Assembly (NCBI RefSeq): GCF_002803605.1
Contig: NZ_PHRG01000001.1
Span: 372,001-436,000 of the forward strand
Length of the DNA: 64,000 nucleotides
Reading direction: 5' to 3'
Source: Acinetobacter pseudolwoffii
Lineage (GTDB): Bacteria > Pseudomonadota > Gammaproteobacteria > Pseudomonadales > Moraxellaceae
Under the pieces are notes generated by a model. That model saw only the letters and a list, made by a program, of their open reading frames with translations. It was not told the DNA's origin and ran no database searches. Made by a program: the position numbers and the translations under genes. Positions 9,609-20,786 of this stretch are shown in pieces. The first letter of the stretch is position 1. Each line of letters opens with the position of its first letter.

Positions 9609-11408
9609 TTATTCATGCAGCACTTTATAGATCATCCGTGCCATGACTGAACCCAATCCCGGCACCAGTTGCAGATCTCTTTCTGAGGCTTTCAGTACCC
9701 CCTGAATCCCGCCAAAATGGGTCAACAGGTCACGACGGCGTTTTGGCCCAAGGCCCGGAATGACTTCTAGTACCGATGAACCGCGTTTTTTATCGCGTTT
9801 GGCGCGGTGCTTGGTAATCGCAAAGCGATGCGCTTCATCCCGCACCTGCTGAATCAAATGGAGTGCCTTATGATCTTCTGGCAACTGAATCTTGCGACCA
9901 TCGGTAAAGTGCAGGGTTTCCAGACCGGGTTTACGCCCCTCGCCTTTGGACACACCGACCATAAAGGCCTCCAGCCCTAGTTCCTGCATCACTTCCATCG
10001 CCATATGCAGTTGCCCTTTCCCACCATCAATCAGGAGTAAATCTGGCAGCATGGCTTTTTTATAACGACGGGTCAAAGCCTGACGCATGGCGGCATAGTC
10101 ATCGCCCGCCTGAATGTCATGGATGGAAAACTGACGATAATCACGTTTACGTACCCCACCACTATCAAATACCACACAAGACGCGATAGTGTCTTCACCC
10201 ATGGTATGCGAAATATCAAAACATTCGATCCGGTCCACCGGGCGGCCGACCACCTGTTCCAGCTGATGGAAACGGTCATTCAGCTCAAAATGATTGGCCA
10301 GCTTGCCCTGAATCGCATGCTGTACATTCATTTGTGCCAGTTCCAGCCATTCCGCGCGGGTTTCTCGTACCTTGGACTTGATCTGGATTTTCTTGTCAAA
10401 ATGCTGCGACAAGGCAGCTTCCAGTTCCTTGCGATCGGCCACTTCGACATTGACAATCAGCTCGGCCGGAATTTCATCCGCCACCTGAAAATAGAAATTG
10501 GCAATAAAATCGGCAAGCATCTGCCCCAGATCATCACTGAGCATATCCGGGAAATAGCTCTTTCCGCCGAGCATTTTACCGTTGCGCACATGCATGATCT
10601 GCACACAGGTCACCCCGGCCTGATAAGCAATCGACAGGATATCGGCTTCGCCTTTGAGCTTATAAATCGCCTGCTGTGACTGCACATCTCTTAACAGTGC
10701 CATCCGATCGCGATAGAACACGGCTTTTTCAAATTCCAGCGCTTCGGCTGCCGCTTCCATTTTTGCGATCAGTTCCTGATTCAGCTCCTTGGTATCGCCC
10801 TGCAAAAAGCGAATCGAGTTATCCACATCTGCTTTGTAGTCTTCCGGAGAGATAAATCCGACACAGGGCGCAGAACAGCGCTTGATCTGGTATTGCAGAC
10901 AAGGACGGGTTCGGTTGGCAAAAAAGCTGTTTTCACAGGAACGCACATTAAACAGTTTTTGCAGCACCACCAAGGTATCCCGGGCGGTATAGGCACTCGG
11001 ATAAGGCCCAAAAAACTTGCCGACCTGATGCTTGCCCTTGCCGCGCCCACTGGCCAGTCGTGGATAAGGTTTATCTGCGGAAACAAAGATATAGACATAA
11101 GATTTATCATCGCGCAGCATGATGTTATACGGCGGATGATGCAGCTTGATCAGGTTCTGTTCCAGCAACAAGGCTTCGGTTTCAGAGCGCACCACCAAGG
11201 TCTGAATATCATAAATCCGCGCCACCAAGGCCTGGGTTTTGGGATGATCCAGCGTTTTGACAAAATAGCTGGAGACCCGGTTTTTTAGATTTTTGGCTTT
11301 CCCCACATACAACAGTTCGCCGTCTTTGCCATACATCCGGTAGACCCCGGGCAGGCTGGTCATATTGGCCAGAATTTTCTCGATATGAGGACGTGCGTTT
11401 TCGTTCAC
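9609..11408 (-). CDS. uvrC: Excinuclease ABC subunit C
   Basis: A 599-aa nucleotide excision repair nuclease that makes both incisions around a lesion when loaded by UvrB. Domains in order: GIY-YIG nuclease ([23 protein letters not shown]...), a UVR/UvrB-binding motif ([21 protein letters not shown]), the RNase H-like C-terminal nuclease ([32 protein letters not shown]) and a C-terminal helix-hairpin-helix ([14 protein letters not shown] ... [13 protein letters not shown]). The start is GTG 11408, preceded by AGG at about 9 nt. Its partner uvrA is also in this window, 42 kb away. Confidence 0.97.
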   Translation of the reverse strand: MNENARPHIEKILANMTSLPGVYRMYGKDGELLYVGKAKNLKNRVSSYFVKTLDHPKTQALVARIYDIQTLVVRSETEALLLEQNLIKLHHPPYNIMLRDDKSYVYIFVSADKPYPRLASGRGKGKHQVGKFFGPYPSAYTARDTLVVLQKLFNVRSCENSFFANRTRPCLQYQIKRCSAPCVGFISPEDYKADVDNSIRFLQGDTKELNQELIAKMEAAAEALEFEKAVFYRDRMALLRDVQSQQAIYKLKGEADILSIAYQAGVTCVQIMHVRNGKMLGGKSYFPDMLSDDLGQMLADFIANFYFQVADEIPAELIVNVEVADRKELEAALSQHFDKKIQIKSKVRETRAEWLELAQMNVQHAIQGKLANHFELNDRFHQLEQVVGRPVDRIECFDISHTMGEDTIASCVVFDSGGVRKRDYRQFSIHDIQAGDDYAAMRQALTRRYKKAMLPDLLLIDGGKGQLHMAMEVMQELGLEAFMVGVSKGEGRKPGLETLHFTDGRKIQLPEDHKALHLIQQVRDEAHRFAITKHRAKRDKKRGSSVLEVIPGLGPKRRRDLLTHFGGIQGVLKASERDLQLVPGLGSVMARMIYKVLHE

Positions 11409-11599
11409 CTAAAGCCTATTTTTTACATGCAATCTGCAGATATATGTGATGATTATTCGGTTATTTTCAAGCGAAAACACAAAATTCCCCTCAACTTGAC
11501 ACCCAATTTAAAACTATAGCTCAGCCATCTTTGCAATCTATAGCTTTCTGCGCATGATCTGATTGCTAAAAGCTCTAAATTTCAACCTTTAACTTTGCT

Positions 11600-12694
11600 A
11601 TGCTCGAAGGGTCTAGTTTTGAGATGATTCGCATGACCATGCAGCAATCGGGCATCCATATTGTTCAACCATCCAGCTCCACCCATCACCCCTCTGAGCG
11701 TGATCGCCGGATTGGCAAACCGCGTTTTCATTTCGAGCCGAATCACGTGATGCAATTGCTGCGTGAACGGATGATTGGACAGGATGCCGCACTGAATGAA
11801 ATTGAAAAAATGCTGCATGTGGTCAAGGCCGATTTCTCCAGTCCGGAGCGTCCACTCTCGGTCACCTTGATGCTCGGCCCAACCGGCGTGGGTAAAACTG
11901 AAACTGTGCGTCTGATTGCCGAAGCGATTTATGGTCGTCCGGATGCTTTCTGCCGGATTGACATGAACACTCTGGCACAGGAACATTATGCCGCGGCACT
12001 CACCGGTGCGCCGCCAGGTTATGTCGGTTCTAAAGAAGGTCACAGTCTGTTTGATGAAACGGCGATTGCCGGCAGTCATACCCGTCCCGGCATCATGCTG
12101 TTTGATGAGCTGGAAAAAGCCAGTAACGAGGTGATTCGTGGTTTGATGAATGTGCTGGATACTGGCAGATTGACCCTGACAGCTGGAACCAAAACTATTG
12201 ATTTCCGTAACTGCATGATCTTTATGACCAGTAATGTCGGCGCACAGGCGGCACAGCAATATCTGGAAAAACTCAGCTACCTGCCACAGCAAATACAGGC
12301 ACTGTGCCTGAAACATGTACCCACCCAGCGCATTATTGAAAAAGTCATGCAGCGTAAATTCGATCCTGAATTTCTAAACCGGATTGACCGCAGCCTGCAT
12401 TATCAGGCGGTACAGCATGATGCCCTGCCACGTCTGGTCGAAATTGAACTGGAAAAACTCAATAAACGCCTGCAACATCAAAACCGACAAGTACATTTAT
12501 CGGATGCAGCCAAAGCCTATTTCTATCAGGGCTATGATATTCGTTACGGCGCCCGGCATTTGGGCCGCAAGCTGCGTACCGAACTGGAACCGGTTCTGGC
12601 GCTGTATTTTTTAAGCCAGCCCGAGCAGTTCAGTCTGCATCTGGACTGTGTCGATGGACAATTTGTGGTTCTGCCTGAGCAAGCAAAAGCTTAA
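11600..12694 (+). CDS. Single-ring Clp/Hsp100-type AAA+ ATPase (D2-like)
   Basis: A protein of up to 364 aa consisting of one AAA_2 domain and a ClpB_D2-small domain, without the N-domain, D1 or middle domain of ClpA/ClpB. Visible motifs are Walker A GPTGVGKT (93-100), substrate pore loop GAPPGYVG (137-143), Walker B MLFDELEKA (167-174), the Arg-finger FLNRID and sensor-2 GARHLGRKL. I see no IG(L/F) ClpP-docking loop, which suggests a ClpP-independent unfoldase. ATG 11600 lacks a ribosome site; ATG 11633 with GAG at -9 is also plausible. It is divergent from uvrC. Confidence 0.8.
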   Translation: MLEGSSFEMIRMTMQQSGIHIVQPSSSTHHPSERDRRIGKPRFHFEPNHVMQLLRERMIGQDAALNEIEKMLHVVKADFSSPERPLSVTLMLGPTGVGKTETVRLIAEAIYGRPDAFCRIDMNTLAQEHYAAALTGAPPGYVGSKEGHSLFDETAIAGSHTRPGIMLFDELEKASNEVIRGLMNVLDTGRLTLTAGTKTIDFRNCMIFMTSNVGAQAAQQYLEKLSYLPQQIQALCLKHVPTQRIIEKVMQRKFDPEFLNRIDRSLHYQAVQHDALPRLVEIELEKLNKRLQHQNRQVHLSDAAKAYFYQGYDIRYGARHLGRKLRTELEPVLALYFLSQPEQFSLHLDCVDGQFVVLPEQAKA

Positions 12695-12695
12695 A

Positions 12696-13124
12696 TCATG
12701 CAGACTCACTATCCGTTTTATTTGCTTGAATTGCCTGTCTAAAAGCGGTCGGATCTGTAGGTGAAACCAATACAAATTTCTGCACGCCGTCTTCCCTATA
12801 GTCAATCCGCAGACGCTTTAAGGACAAGGCCGGTGCAATGATAGAGTGATCTGTCGGCTGGATGGACTGGATGGCGCTCAACGGAATCTGCCAGCTCAAC
12901 CACAGGCTTTTAATACTCAGCACTCCATTTTCCAGCACATAGCGCGTACTCCACAGCGGCCACCACAGAATAATAATGGTCAGAATGTAGATGGCGGTGT
13001 GCAGTGGATATTGCTGCAGGGTACCTTTGGCCTGCATGGTCAGCAGCAGTTGCAGTAACAGGCCACTCATACAGATCAGAAAAGCGACCAGCCACCAGTC
13101 TTTTTTGGAACGAAATACCTGCAT
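12696..13124 (-). CDS. Small membrane protein with bacterial PH-like domain
   Basis: A 142-aa protein. Two N-terminal membrane helices (about residues 10-28 and 40-60) are followed by a beta-rich region (YVLENGVLSIKSLWLSWQIPLSAIQSIQPTD...) of the bacterial PH (bPH) type. I chose ATG 13124 because GGGGA sits 5 nt upstream. Longer frames exist to 13163 but start at TTG. It is convergent with the Clp-type ATPase, with only 1 nt between stops. The function is unknown; a membrane scaffold or sensor is inference. Confidence 0.65.
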   Translation of the reverse strand: MQVFRSKKDWWLVAFLICMSGLLLQLLLTMQAKGTLQQYPLHTAIYILTIIILWWPLWSTRYVLENGVLSIKSLWLSWQIPLSAIQSIQPTDHSIIAPALSLKRLRIDYREDGVQKFVLVSPTDPTAFRQAIQANKTDSESA

Positions 13125-13707
13125 CGAGATCCCCATATCTATGTGCCTGATCATCATAAACAATTCTGTGCCAGATGACAGAGGTCATATTCAACAGAAG
13201 CACTGTTATTTCAGGCCTAGCATCAACATAGGCATGCTGGGGCTGAAATCCTCAGAAAACCCTCGACTAAAACAATCAACTGCAGTTTTATTGCGGCTGA
13301 TCCGAAAATATCTATACATGCCTGCACGCCATGTACTGAGCGAGATTCAGCCCTGATTTTCCTTGTTCCACAGGCCGATAATTGACTGAATTGACCAAAT
13401 AGCAGCAAAGCCTGCCCTTGAATATTGTCCACCCTGCTCCATATCAATCAGGCTAATCGATAAAAAATAATGAATTGAAACAGAATCTTTAGTTCAGGCT
13501 GTGGTTAAAAACGGCAACAAAAATACAGCGCAGATGGAATCGATTCGGCAAAAATTGATGACCCTTGCGTCACGGCTTGATACAACTTGTTATGTTCTTT
13601 TTGGATATAGTTATCGTAAGATTAGCGAAGTCTAAAAGTGCGCGGGATATGCGCATTTGCTTCACAACATCAACTTAGAAGTCCTCCAAAATAAAGGAGA
13701 TCAGGGC
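13125..13707. other. Intergenic region upstream of fadB
   Basis: About 580 bp without a credible gene. A possible sigma-70 promoter for fadBA is TTGCGT (13565-13570), 17 bp, TGTTAT (13588-13593). This gives a leader of about 110 nt with a ribosome site AAGGAGA at 13694-13700. I could not recognise a fatty-acid-responsive operator. Confidence 0.4.
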
Positions 13708-15858
13708 ATGATCCACGCTGGCAATGCCATTACCGTCCAAATGCTAGAGGACGGGATTGCAGAATTCCGCTTTGACTTACAAGGTGAGTCTGTTAACAAA
13801 TTCAACCGTGCAACGATTGAAGATTTCAAGGCTGCTATTGAAGCCGTCTCCCATGCCGATATTCAAGGTCTGATTGTCACTTCAGGCAAATCTACATTTA
13901 TTGTCGGTGCCGATATCACTGAATTCGGCGATAACTTTGCTCAGGGTGAACAAGCAATTGTTGACTGGGCGATGCCGGTACATGAAATTTTCAACAGCTT
14001 CGAAGATCTCGACATTCCTAAAGTGGCTGCCATTAATGGTATGGCACTGGGTGGTGGTTTTGAAATGTGTCTGGTGTGTGACTACCGTGTCATGTCAGAA
14101 CAGGCGCAAGTCGGTCTGCCTGAAATCAAGCTGGGCATTTTCCCGGGCTTCGGTGGTACAGTGCGTTTAAGCCGTCTGATCGGTATCGACAATGCTGTAG
14201 AATGGATGGCCATGGCCAACCCGAAAAAGCCTGCTGCTGCACTAAAAGACGGTGCTGTAGATGCGGTGGTTGCTGCTGAAAAACTTAAAGATGCTGCACT
14301 TGATCTGGTCAAACAGGCGATTCATGGCCGTTTAGACTGGAGAACCAAGCGTCAGGAAAAACTGGATCCGGTTAAACTCAGCCCGATCGAACAGATGATG
14401 GCGTTTAATTCATCGAAAGGCATGGTTCTGGCCAAGGCCAATCCGACTCAATATCCGGCGCCAAAATTACTGCTTGATTCATTACAGGCCGGTGCAAGCT
14501 TGCATCGTGATGACGCGTTAAAAGTTGAAGCTGAAGGCTTTGCCAAAGCTGCAGTTACGCCACAAGCAGGTGCATTGATCGGTTTGTTCCTGAACGACCA
14601 GATCGTGAAAAAAACCTCGAAGCGCTATGAAAAAGGTGCGCATCCGGTGAACCAGGCGGCGGTACTTGGCGCTGGGATCATGGGTGGTGGTATTGCTTAT
14701 CAGGCGGCGAGCAAAGGCACACCAATCATCATGAAAGATATTGGTAATCCACAGCTTGCATTGGGTATGTCTGAAGCGAACAAACTGTTGACCAAACAGG
14801 TTGAACGCAAAAAAATGACACCAGCGAAAATGGGTGAAACGCTTGCACGTATCCGTCCGACTTTAAGCCTGGAAGAGTTTAAAGAAGTGGATATCGTGAT
14901 TGAAGCGGTAACTGAAAACCCTAAAATCAAAGCTGCTGTACTTGCTGATACTGAAAAATCAGTACGTGAGAACACCATCATTGCTTCAAATACGTCTACG
15001 ATTTCGATCACGCGTCTGGCTGAAAGCCTGCAACGTCCTGAGAACTTCGTGGGGATGCACTTCTTTAACCCGGTACATATGATGCCTTTGGTTGAAGTGA
15101 TCCGTGGCGCGAAGACCTCTGACGAAGCCATTGCAACGACTGTGGTACTTGCTCAGAAAATGGGTAAAACACCAATCGTGGTGAATGACTGCCCGGGCTT
15201 CCTGGTCAACCGCGTATTGTTCCCTTACTTCGGTGCATTTGACCTATTGCTTAAAGATGGTGCTGATTTCCAGCAAATCGATAAAGTGATGGAAAAATTC
15301 GGCTGGCCGATGGGCCCTGCTTACCTGATGGACGTTGTCGGTATTGATACTGGCGTGCATGGTGCAGAAGTGATGGCTGAAGGCTTCCCGGATCGTATGA
15401 AACCGGACTTCAAAGGTTCGATTCAAACCATGTATGAGAACAAACGTCTGGGTCAAAAGAACGACGTGGGTTTCTACAAGTATGAACTTGACCGTAAAGG
15501 CAAAAAAGCCAAAGTGGTTGATCCAACTGCATATGAGCTTGTGGCCTCTGTTGCAACTGTGGAAAAACGTGAATTTGACGCTCAGGAAATCATTGACCGT
15601 ATGATGCTGGCTTTCTGTAACGAAACGGTTCGTTGCCTGGAAGACAACATTGTCGCGACTGCTTCTGAAGCAGATATGGCAATGATCATGGGTGTCGGTT
15701 TCCCTCCATTCCGTGGTGGTCCATGCCGTTACATCGATCAAACCGGTGTAGCTGAGTATGTTGCGCTTTGCAATAAGTATGCGCACCTTGGTAAAGCTTA
15801 TGAAGCGCCAGAAATGTTGCGTGAAATGGCTGCTAACAACAAAAAATTCTACGGTTAA
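13708..15858 (+). CDS. fadB: Fatty acid oxidation complex subunit alpha
   Basis: A 716-aa multifunctional enzyme. The N-terminal enoyl-CoA hydratase/isomerase domain (residues about 10-200) has [32 protein letters not shown] and [16 protein letters not shown]. The NAD-binding 3-hydroxyacyl-CoA dehydrogenase domain has [16 protein letters not shown] near 320 and the catalytic-His region [15 protein letters not shown] near 450. The C-terminal HCDH repeats end in [16 protein letters not shown] 13708 is preceded at ideal spacing by AAGGAGA, so the upstream TTG 13657 is rejected. It forms an operon with fadA, 12 nt downstream. Confidence 0.97.
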   Translation: MIHAGNAITVQMLEDGIAEFRFDLQGESVNKFNRATIEDFKAAIEAVSHADIQGLIVTSGKSTFIVGADITEFGDNFAQGEQAIVDWAMPVHEIFNSFEDLDIPKVAAINGMALGGGFEMCLVCDYRVMSEQAQVGLPEIKLGIFPGFGGTVRLSRLIGIDNAVEWMAMANPKKPAAALKDGAVDAVVAAEKLKDAALDLVKQAIHGRLDWRTKRQEKLDPVKLSPIEQMMAFNSSKGMVLAKANPTQYPAPKLLLDSLQAGASLHRDDALKVEAEGFAKAAVTPQAGALIGLFLNDQIVKKTSKRYEKGAHPVNQAAVLGAGIMGGGIAYQAASKGTPIIMKDIGNPQLALGMSEANKLLTKQVERKKMTPAKMGETLARIRPTLSLEEFKEVDIVIEAVTENPKIKAAVLADTEKSVRENTIIASNTSTISITRLAESLQRPENFVGMHFFNPVHMMPLVEVIRGAKTSDEAIATTVVLAQKMGKTPIVVNDCPGFLVNRVLFPYFGAFDLLLKDGADFQQIDKVMEKFGWPMGPAYLMDVVGIDTGVHGAEVMAEGFPDRMKPDFKGSIQTMYENKRLGQKNDVGFYKYELDRKGKKAKVVDPTAYELVASVATVEKREFDAQEIIDRMMLAFCNETVRCLEDNIVATASEADMAMIMGVGFPPFRGGPCRYIDQTGVAEYVALCNKYAHLGKAYEAPEMLREMAANNKKFYG

Positions 15859-15870
15859 GGAGCAACGTGA

Positions 15871-17043
<1,173 letters not shown>

Positions 17044-17066
17044 TTCTTAAATACTCAGATAAAAAT

Positions 17067-17093
17067 AAACCCCGCTTAGTGCGGGGTTTTTTT
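17067..17093 (+). terminator. fadBA terminator
   Basis: AAACCCCGC-TTAGT-GCGGGGTTT followed by T6, 24 nt after the fadA stop. Confidence 0.9.
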
Positions 17094-17097
17094 ATAC

Positions 17098-17702
17098 AAA
17101 AAAAAGAAATTGATGCCCTTTCTTTTTTTGATGATGAATCAGGCTCACCGTTTATTTTTTTGAATGATACAAAATCTGCCGAACGGGTAAGATTCGATTG
17201 TGCGCATGAATTAGGCCACACCGTTATGCACACACATAATAAATATGTCCGCAATGAAGTAGACAATCGCATTTTAGAAACTGAAGCAGATAAGTTTGCT
17301 TCAGAATTTTTAATGCCTACTGAAGGTTTTTTAAGTACAGTTCCTTCTTATTTAACGATTGAAAATATGATCGACTATAAGAAAGTATGGCGAACATGTT
17401 TAAAGGCTATAAATTATAAATCGCATAAATTGCAACGTATAACAGATTGGTTTTATCGAAGTAACTCTATGAAAATTAGTACCTTAGGTTATCACATTAA
17501 TGAGCCTAACGAAACTCACCGTGATGAAAGCGTAATGCTTCCTAAATTAATTTTAACATTAGCTTCAGATCCAAAATTTAGTAAGCAGAAAATGCTCGAT
17601 GAAATTCGTATATCTGAAAAAGACTTTAATGAACTAACATTTGATTCTTTAATTAAATATGAAGAATCTAAACCTCGACCAAAGCTTTATGTCATTAGTT
17701 AA
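17098..17702 (+). pseudogene. N-terminally truncated ImmA/IrrE-type metallopeptidase
   Basis: The frame encodes the typical C-terminal two-thirds of an XRE-ImmA/IrrE family protein: KKEIDALSFFDDESGSPFIFLN, the zinc site CAHELGHTVMH, the third ligand region ETEADKFASEFLMP, and a helical tail ending at 17702. The N-terminal XRE helix-turn-helix half, or any start codon with a ribosome site, is missing. Homology begins only a few bases after the fadA terminator T run, and extending the frame upstream reads into fadA out of frame. ImmA-type peptidases cleave phage or ICE repressors. It is AT-richer than fadBA and looks like a remnant of a mobile region. A weak chance remains that an internal start yields a short enzyme. 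Confidence 0.75.
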
Positions 17703-17726
17703 AGCTCTTCGGAGCTTTTTTATTTA
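17701..17726 (+). terminator. Terminator after the ImmA remnant
   Basis: AAAGCTC-TTCG-GAGCTTTTTTATTT, a UUCG-type tetraloop directly after the stop. Confidence 0.8.
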
Positions 17727-17852
17727 AACTAGAATGTTATCCCTTTGTAAAATTGGTTTATTTTTCCACCATTAAAATCTTAATTATGAATCGCTTAAAT
17801 TTTATCTGTGTATGATCAAGCCTCTTTTTTCCTACTTCCTTAAGGGGTTTAT

Positions 17853-18278
17853 ATGAACATGCTTAAAACAATGCTTGCGACTGCAATCGTAGCAACTTCT
17901 GCATCTGCAATGGCAACTGAAGCTCAAGTAGCACCTGCTGCTACAACCACTACAGTTCAAACTGTTGCTACAGAAGCGGTTGCGCCTGTGCAAGCAAAAG
18001 TTGAAGCTGCTCAAGCCACTGCTACAGATGTAAAACAAGTAACTGAAGCGAAAGTTGAAACAGTAAAAGCTGAAACAACTGCTCAAGTAGAAACTGCACA
18101 AGCAACCGCAGAACAACAAGTTGAAGCTGCAAAAACAGAAGTAGCAGAAGCAAAAGACGCAACTGTTGAAACTGCTGCTGAAGTAAAAGACGCGACTACT
18201 GAGAAAGCCGAAGCTGCTCAAGCAGAAGTAAAAGCTGAGAAAAAAGGCTGGTTCTCTTGGTTTAAAAAAGCGGCTTAA
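17853..18278 (+). CDS. Secreted Ala/Glu/Thr-rich amphipathic-helix protein
   Basis: A 141-aa protein with a signal peptide (residues 1 to about 22, cleavage near SASAMA-TEA). The next 100 residues are almost only A, E, T, V, K and Q in quasi-heptad/11-residue repeats (VEAAQAT, VKAETTAQVETAQATAEQ, VKDATTEKAEAAQAE). It ends in a short cationic aromatic tail KKGWFSWFKKAA. The pattern resembles LEA-like or apolipoprotein-like long amphipathic helices; a periplasmic or surface stress role is inference. The ATG at 17853 is preceded by AAGGGG at suitable spacing. I recognise no named family. Confidence 0.75.
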   Translation: MNMLKTMLATAIVATSASAMATEAQVAPAATTTTVQTVATEAVAPVQAKVEAAQATATDVKQVTEAKVETVKAETTAQVETAQATAEQQVEAAKTEVAEAKDATVETAAEVKDATTEKAEAAQAEVKAEKKGWFSWFKKAA

Positions 18279-18293
18279 GCTTTTTAAAAGCAT

Positions 18294-18323
18294 AAAAAAG
18301 ATGTCATTACGACATCTTTTTTT
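18294..18323 (+). terminator. Terminator after the LEA-like gene
   Basis: AAAAAAGATGTC-ATTAC-GACATC followed by T7; A-rich on the other side, so it may also act for the convergent tehB-like gene. Confidence 0.85.
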
Positions 18324-18374
18324 GTTTTGAACACTCTCATTTTAATTCAAGAGTTTAACAGCAGCTTAAAGCAC

Positions 18375-19241
18375 TTATTCGACCTTTTGCGCTAACATGG
18401 TCGCAAAATGCTGTTTAATCCGTTGGCCTTGTGCATCCACCCGATGCAGCTCACCAATATTTTCATTGTATTTCACAATCTTCCAGTCCTCATAATAAGC
18501 CCGTAACTCGCCCGGCTTAAAGCTAAATGGAAAATCGGGCTGTACCGGAATCTCTGGCGTATCCATCGCACAGACAATCAGGTTATAACCACCCGGCACG
18601 GTGGCCTGCTGCATCTGCGCAATCAAGGGTGCAATGGTTTTGGCCTCGAGGAACATCATCACCACGGTGCAGCAAATGAAGTCATACTGGCCTGTAATAC
18701 TGGTATCTGTGTTGAGATCACGGCGCTGGATCTGCAAGTGGTCAATGTGCTCCGTCTGCACAATCTGTCTTAAGGTCTGCAAACTGTTTTCATTGACATC
18801 CCAAGCATCGACATTAAAACCATTCTGACTTAAATACAGCGCATTACGTCCTGTACCGCAACCGACATCCAGCGCACGGCCACCCTTTAAATAGGGCATG
18901 GCAGCCAGTACTTCAGAATGGGTAGGATTCAACTGATATTTTTTGATGAAGTAATCTTCAGGCCGGCAATAAAAACGCAGCTGGCATTCGACATCCTCGC
19001 TGGCAGAAACAATCTTGTGCCAAGCCTCAGGTTCAATAAATGGCGGTTGCTGTTCTGGTGTAAATACATGTTCAGATTGCACCACACCGGATGCTTCCAG
19101 CATGGCAAAACGCAGCTCGCCTTTAAGTAGCGTCAGTTTGGCCCAAGTCCCTGCTTTGGTATTGTGCTGATTCTTGAAGCCCTGAGGAATACTCTTTTCT
19201 GTCCAGACCGGAAGTTGCTTATAACAAATCAGTTCTTGCAT
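18375..19241 (-). CDS. tehB: TehB-like SAM-dependent methyltransferase
   Basis: A 288-aa protein. An N-terminal DUF1971/cupin-like domain (residues about 5-95: ELICYKQLPVWTEKSIPQGF..., KLTLLKGELRFAML) is fused to a class I methyltransferase domain with motif I ALDVGCGTGRNALYLSQNG and post-I VDAWDVNENSL. This two-domain architecture is that of the long TehB tellurite-resistance proteins. GGAGGG 9 nt upstream fixes the start at ATG 19241 rather than the TTG-type extensions to 19304. No tehA-like exporter is adjacent. Tellurite detoxification is inferred from the family only. Confidence 0.85.
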   Translation of the reverse strand: MQELICYKQLPVWTEKSIPQGFKNQHNTKAGTWAKLTLLKGELRFAMLEASGVVQSEHVFTPEQQPPFIEPEAWHKIVSASEDVECQLRFYCRPEDYFIKKYQLNPTHSEVLAAMPYLKGGRALDVGCGTGRNALYLSQNGFNVDAWDVNENSLQTLRQIVQTEHIDHLQIQRRDLNTDTSITGQYDFICCTVVMMFLEAKTIAPLIAQMQQATVPGGYNLIVCAMDTPEIPVQPDFPFSFKPGELRAYYEDWKIVKYNENIGELHRVDAQGQRIKQHFATMLAQKVE

Positions 19242-19455
19242 CAATATCGCCCTCCATCTCATGCATGCGCCGCCTGTCATGCTTATAGCGACGGTTTTAT
19301 TCATTTCAGCATAGCTGGTTCAGGCCGGAATTGGAATCAGCGCTTATTTACGCTGTGCCAATACAGCAGCAAGATGCAGACCAAATCTGGAAAAATAAAA
19401 AAGCGGCCTCGATCGACAGCTTGAGTTTAGCCAGAGAATGAATAGGGTGACTGGA

Positions 19456-19728
19456 TTAATGCAGTAGTTCTGATTGTAGCCAGCGCATATAATTTTCCTG
19501 ATCCATAAAATCCGGCGCGCCTTCCAGATCCAGACTGAAATACTGCTGATTAAACTGAATCACAATCTGTTCGGTATAGTGCCAGTCCTCGATCAGCTTG
19601 AAATATTGATTCAAGAAAAATCGGCTCCTGCCCTCATTATTCAGACTTTGTAGTTTTGGACATATTTTATTTGCGACAAACTCACCGTACACCTGCTGAA
19701 TATCAGCAAAAACCTGAATTGTTTGCAT
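19456..19728 (-). CDS. Hypothetical 90-aa protein
   Basis: A small soluble, aromatic-rich protein (starts MQTIQVFADIQQVYGEF, ends MRWLQSELLH) with no signal peptide or membrane segment. AGGTG lies just upstream of ATG 19728, which supports translation. I do not recognise a family. It is on the same strand as the following coiled-coil gene, but 110 nt separate them. Confidence 0.6.
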   Translation of the reverse strand: MQTIQVFADIQQVYGEFVANKICPKLQSLNNEGRSRFFLNQYFKLIEDWHYTEQIVIQFNQQYFSLDLEGAPDFMDQENYMRWLQSELLH

Positions 19729-19838
19729 GACTCACCTGCTTAAATGTTATGTCGTGATCTGTGCGACACATTCAATTTAAGCACTGAGTTTGAACAGCAG
19801 ATGACAGTCATGTGGCAATCCTGTAATCGCCTACAGGG

Positions 19839-20588
19839 TTATAACTTGTTTTCAACCGCTTTCTGGTTTGCTGTCGCAATCTGTTGCATCTGTTTATTCA
19901 GATTTAATATTTCTTTATACAGCGCATTAAACTCTTTCACTGCTTTATCTTCATAAAACATGAAAGTTTTATTTTTCTTTTGCCATTTATGCTTTTTCAA
20001 TACGGCAAATAAGGCATCTGCCTTGGCCAGACTTTGTTTCTCAATCTCAAAGATCGCATGAGCATTACTTTGCTGTTGATCGGCTTGCAGGTTCGCGATC
20101 AGCTGCTGGCGATAACGGTTTTTAATATCCAGTTGCTGTGCCTTATTGATCAGCTCGGCATCACGCTGCTGAATTTGCTGCTGATAGCTGTTCACAATTT
20201 GATGCACTTGCTTGAGCATGGCTTCGGTTTCTTTATAGTCTTGTGCCTGATCCTTGGCCAGACGGTCAATATCCAGAAAATTCTGCCAGTTGGCCGCTTT
20301 CAGGTCGCGTAGATACTGATTGCGCTCCTCGGCACTGTCCCGTAGTTGACCCAGCATAAATTCGGCCATGATGGCATAGTCCCCATCCAGACGATCATCC
20401 TCAAGCTCAAGCTGAATCGGTTTAGACCAGTCCTGTGCTTGCCTTACAATGCTCTGGGTTTTTTCTTCCAGCACGGTTTCATACTCGAGCAACTCGGCCT
20501 GATGTTTTTGCTGGACAGAATTTTGATAAAACAGTCCAATAAAAATTGCCAGCGTAACAGCGGCTAATATCATAAAAACACGCGGCAT
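19839..20588 (-). CDS. Single-pass membrane protein with coiled coil
   Basis: A 249-aa protein with one N-terminal transmembrane helix (residues about 5-22) and a long hydrophilic, Gln/Lys/Glu-rich helical region with heptad character, probably periplasmic. GGAG 7 nt upstream selects ATG 20588; the track extends two codons to a GTG. No known domain is recognised. It could be an envelope scaffold protein, but nothing shows this. Confidence 0.65.
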   Translation of the reverse strand: MPRVFMILAAVTLAIFIGLFYQNSVQQKHQAELLEYETVLEEKTQSIVRQAQDWSKPIQLELEDDRLDGDYAIMAEFMLGQLRDSAEERNQYLRDLKAANWQNFLDIDRLAKDQAQDYKETEAMLKQVHQIVNSYQQQIQQRDAELINKAQQLDIKNRYRQQLIANLQADQQQSNAHAIFEIEKQSLAKADALFAVLKKHKWQKKNKTFMFYEDKAVKEFNALYKEILNLNKQMQQIATANQKAVENKL

Positions 20589-20786
20589 GTACACGCTCCA
20601 GCTCTGTCGGTCAGATCTTATTGATAATACACACTATGCTTATTTTTTAGACCCAATTCAAGAGATTTGGTTTGACCGCTCATATGGCATGCTCAGGCAA
20701 GAATCATCGTGCCCGGAAAGTAATTTAATCCAAAATCTTCTGCTGGCTGATCCTGCAGACCCAAGCCTTCAGGCTGTCAACAACGA

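Noticed and set aside
10119..10679. 186-codon plus-strand frame inside uvrC
   Set aside because: Antisense shadow of a fully conserved gene; no ribosome site and no family features.
11582..12316. 244-codon minus-strand frame opposite the Clp-type ATPase
   Set aside because: The plus-strand frame carries all AAA+ motifs, so this is a shadow.
15244..15786. 180-codon minus-strand frame inside fadB
   Set aside because: Antisense shadow; the fadB protein is conserved throughout this stretch.
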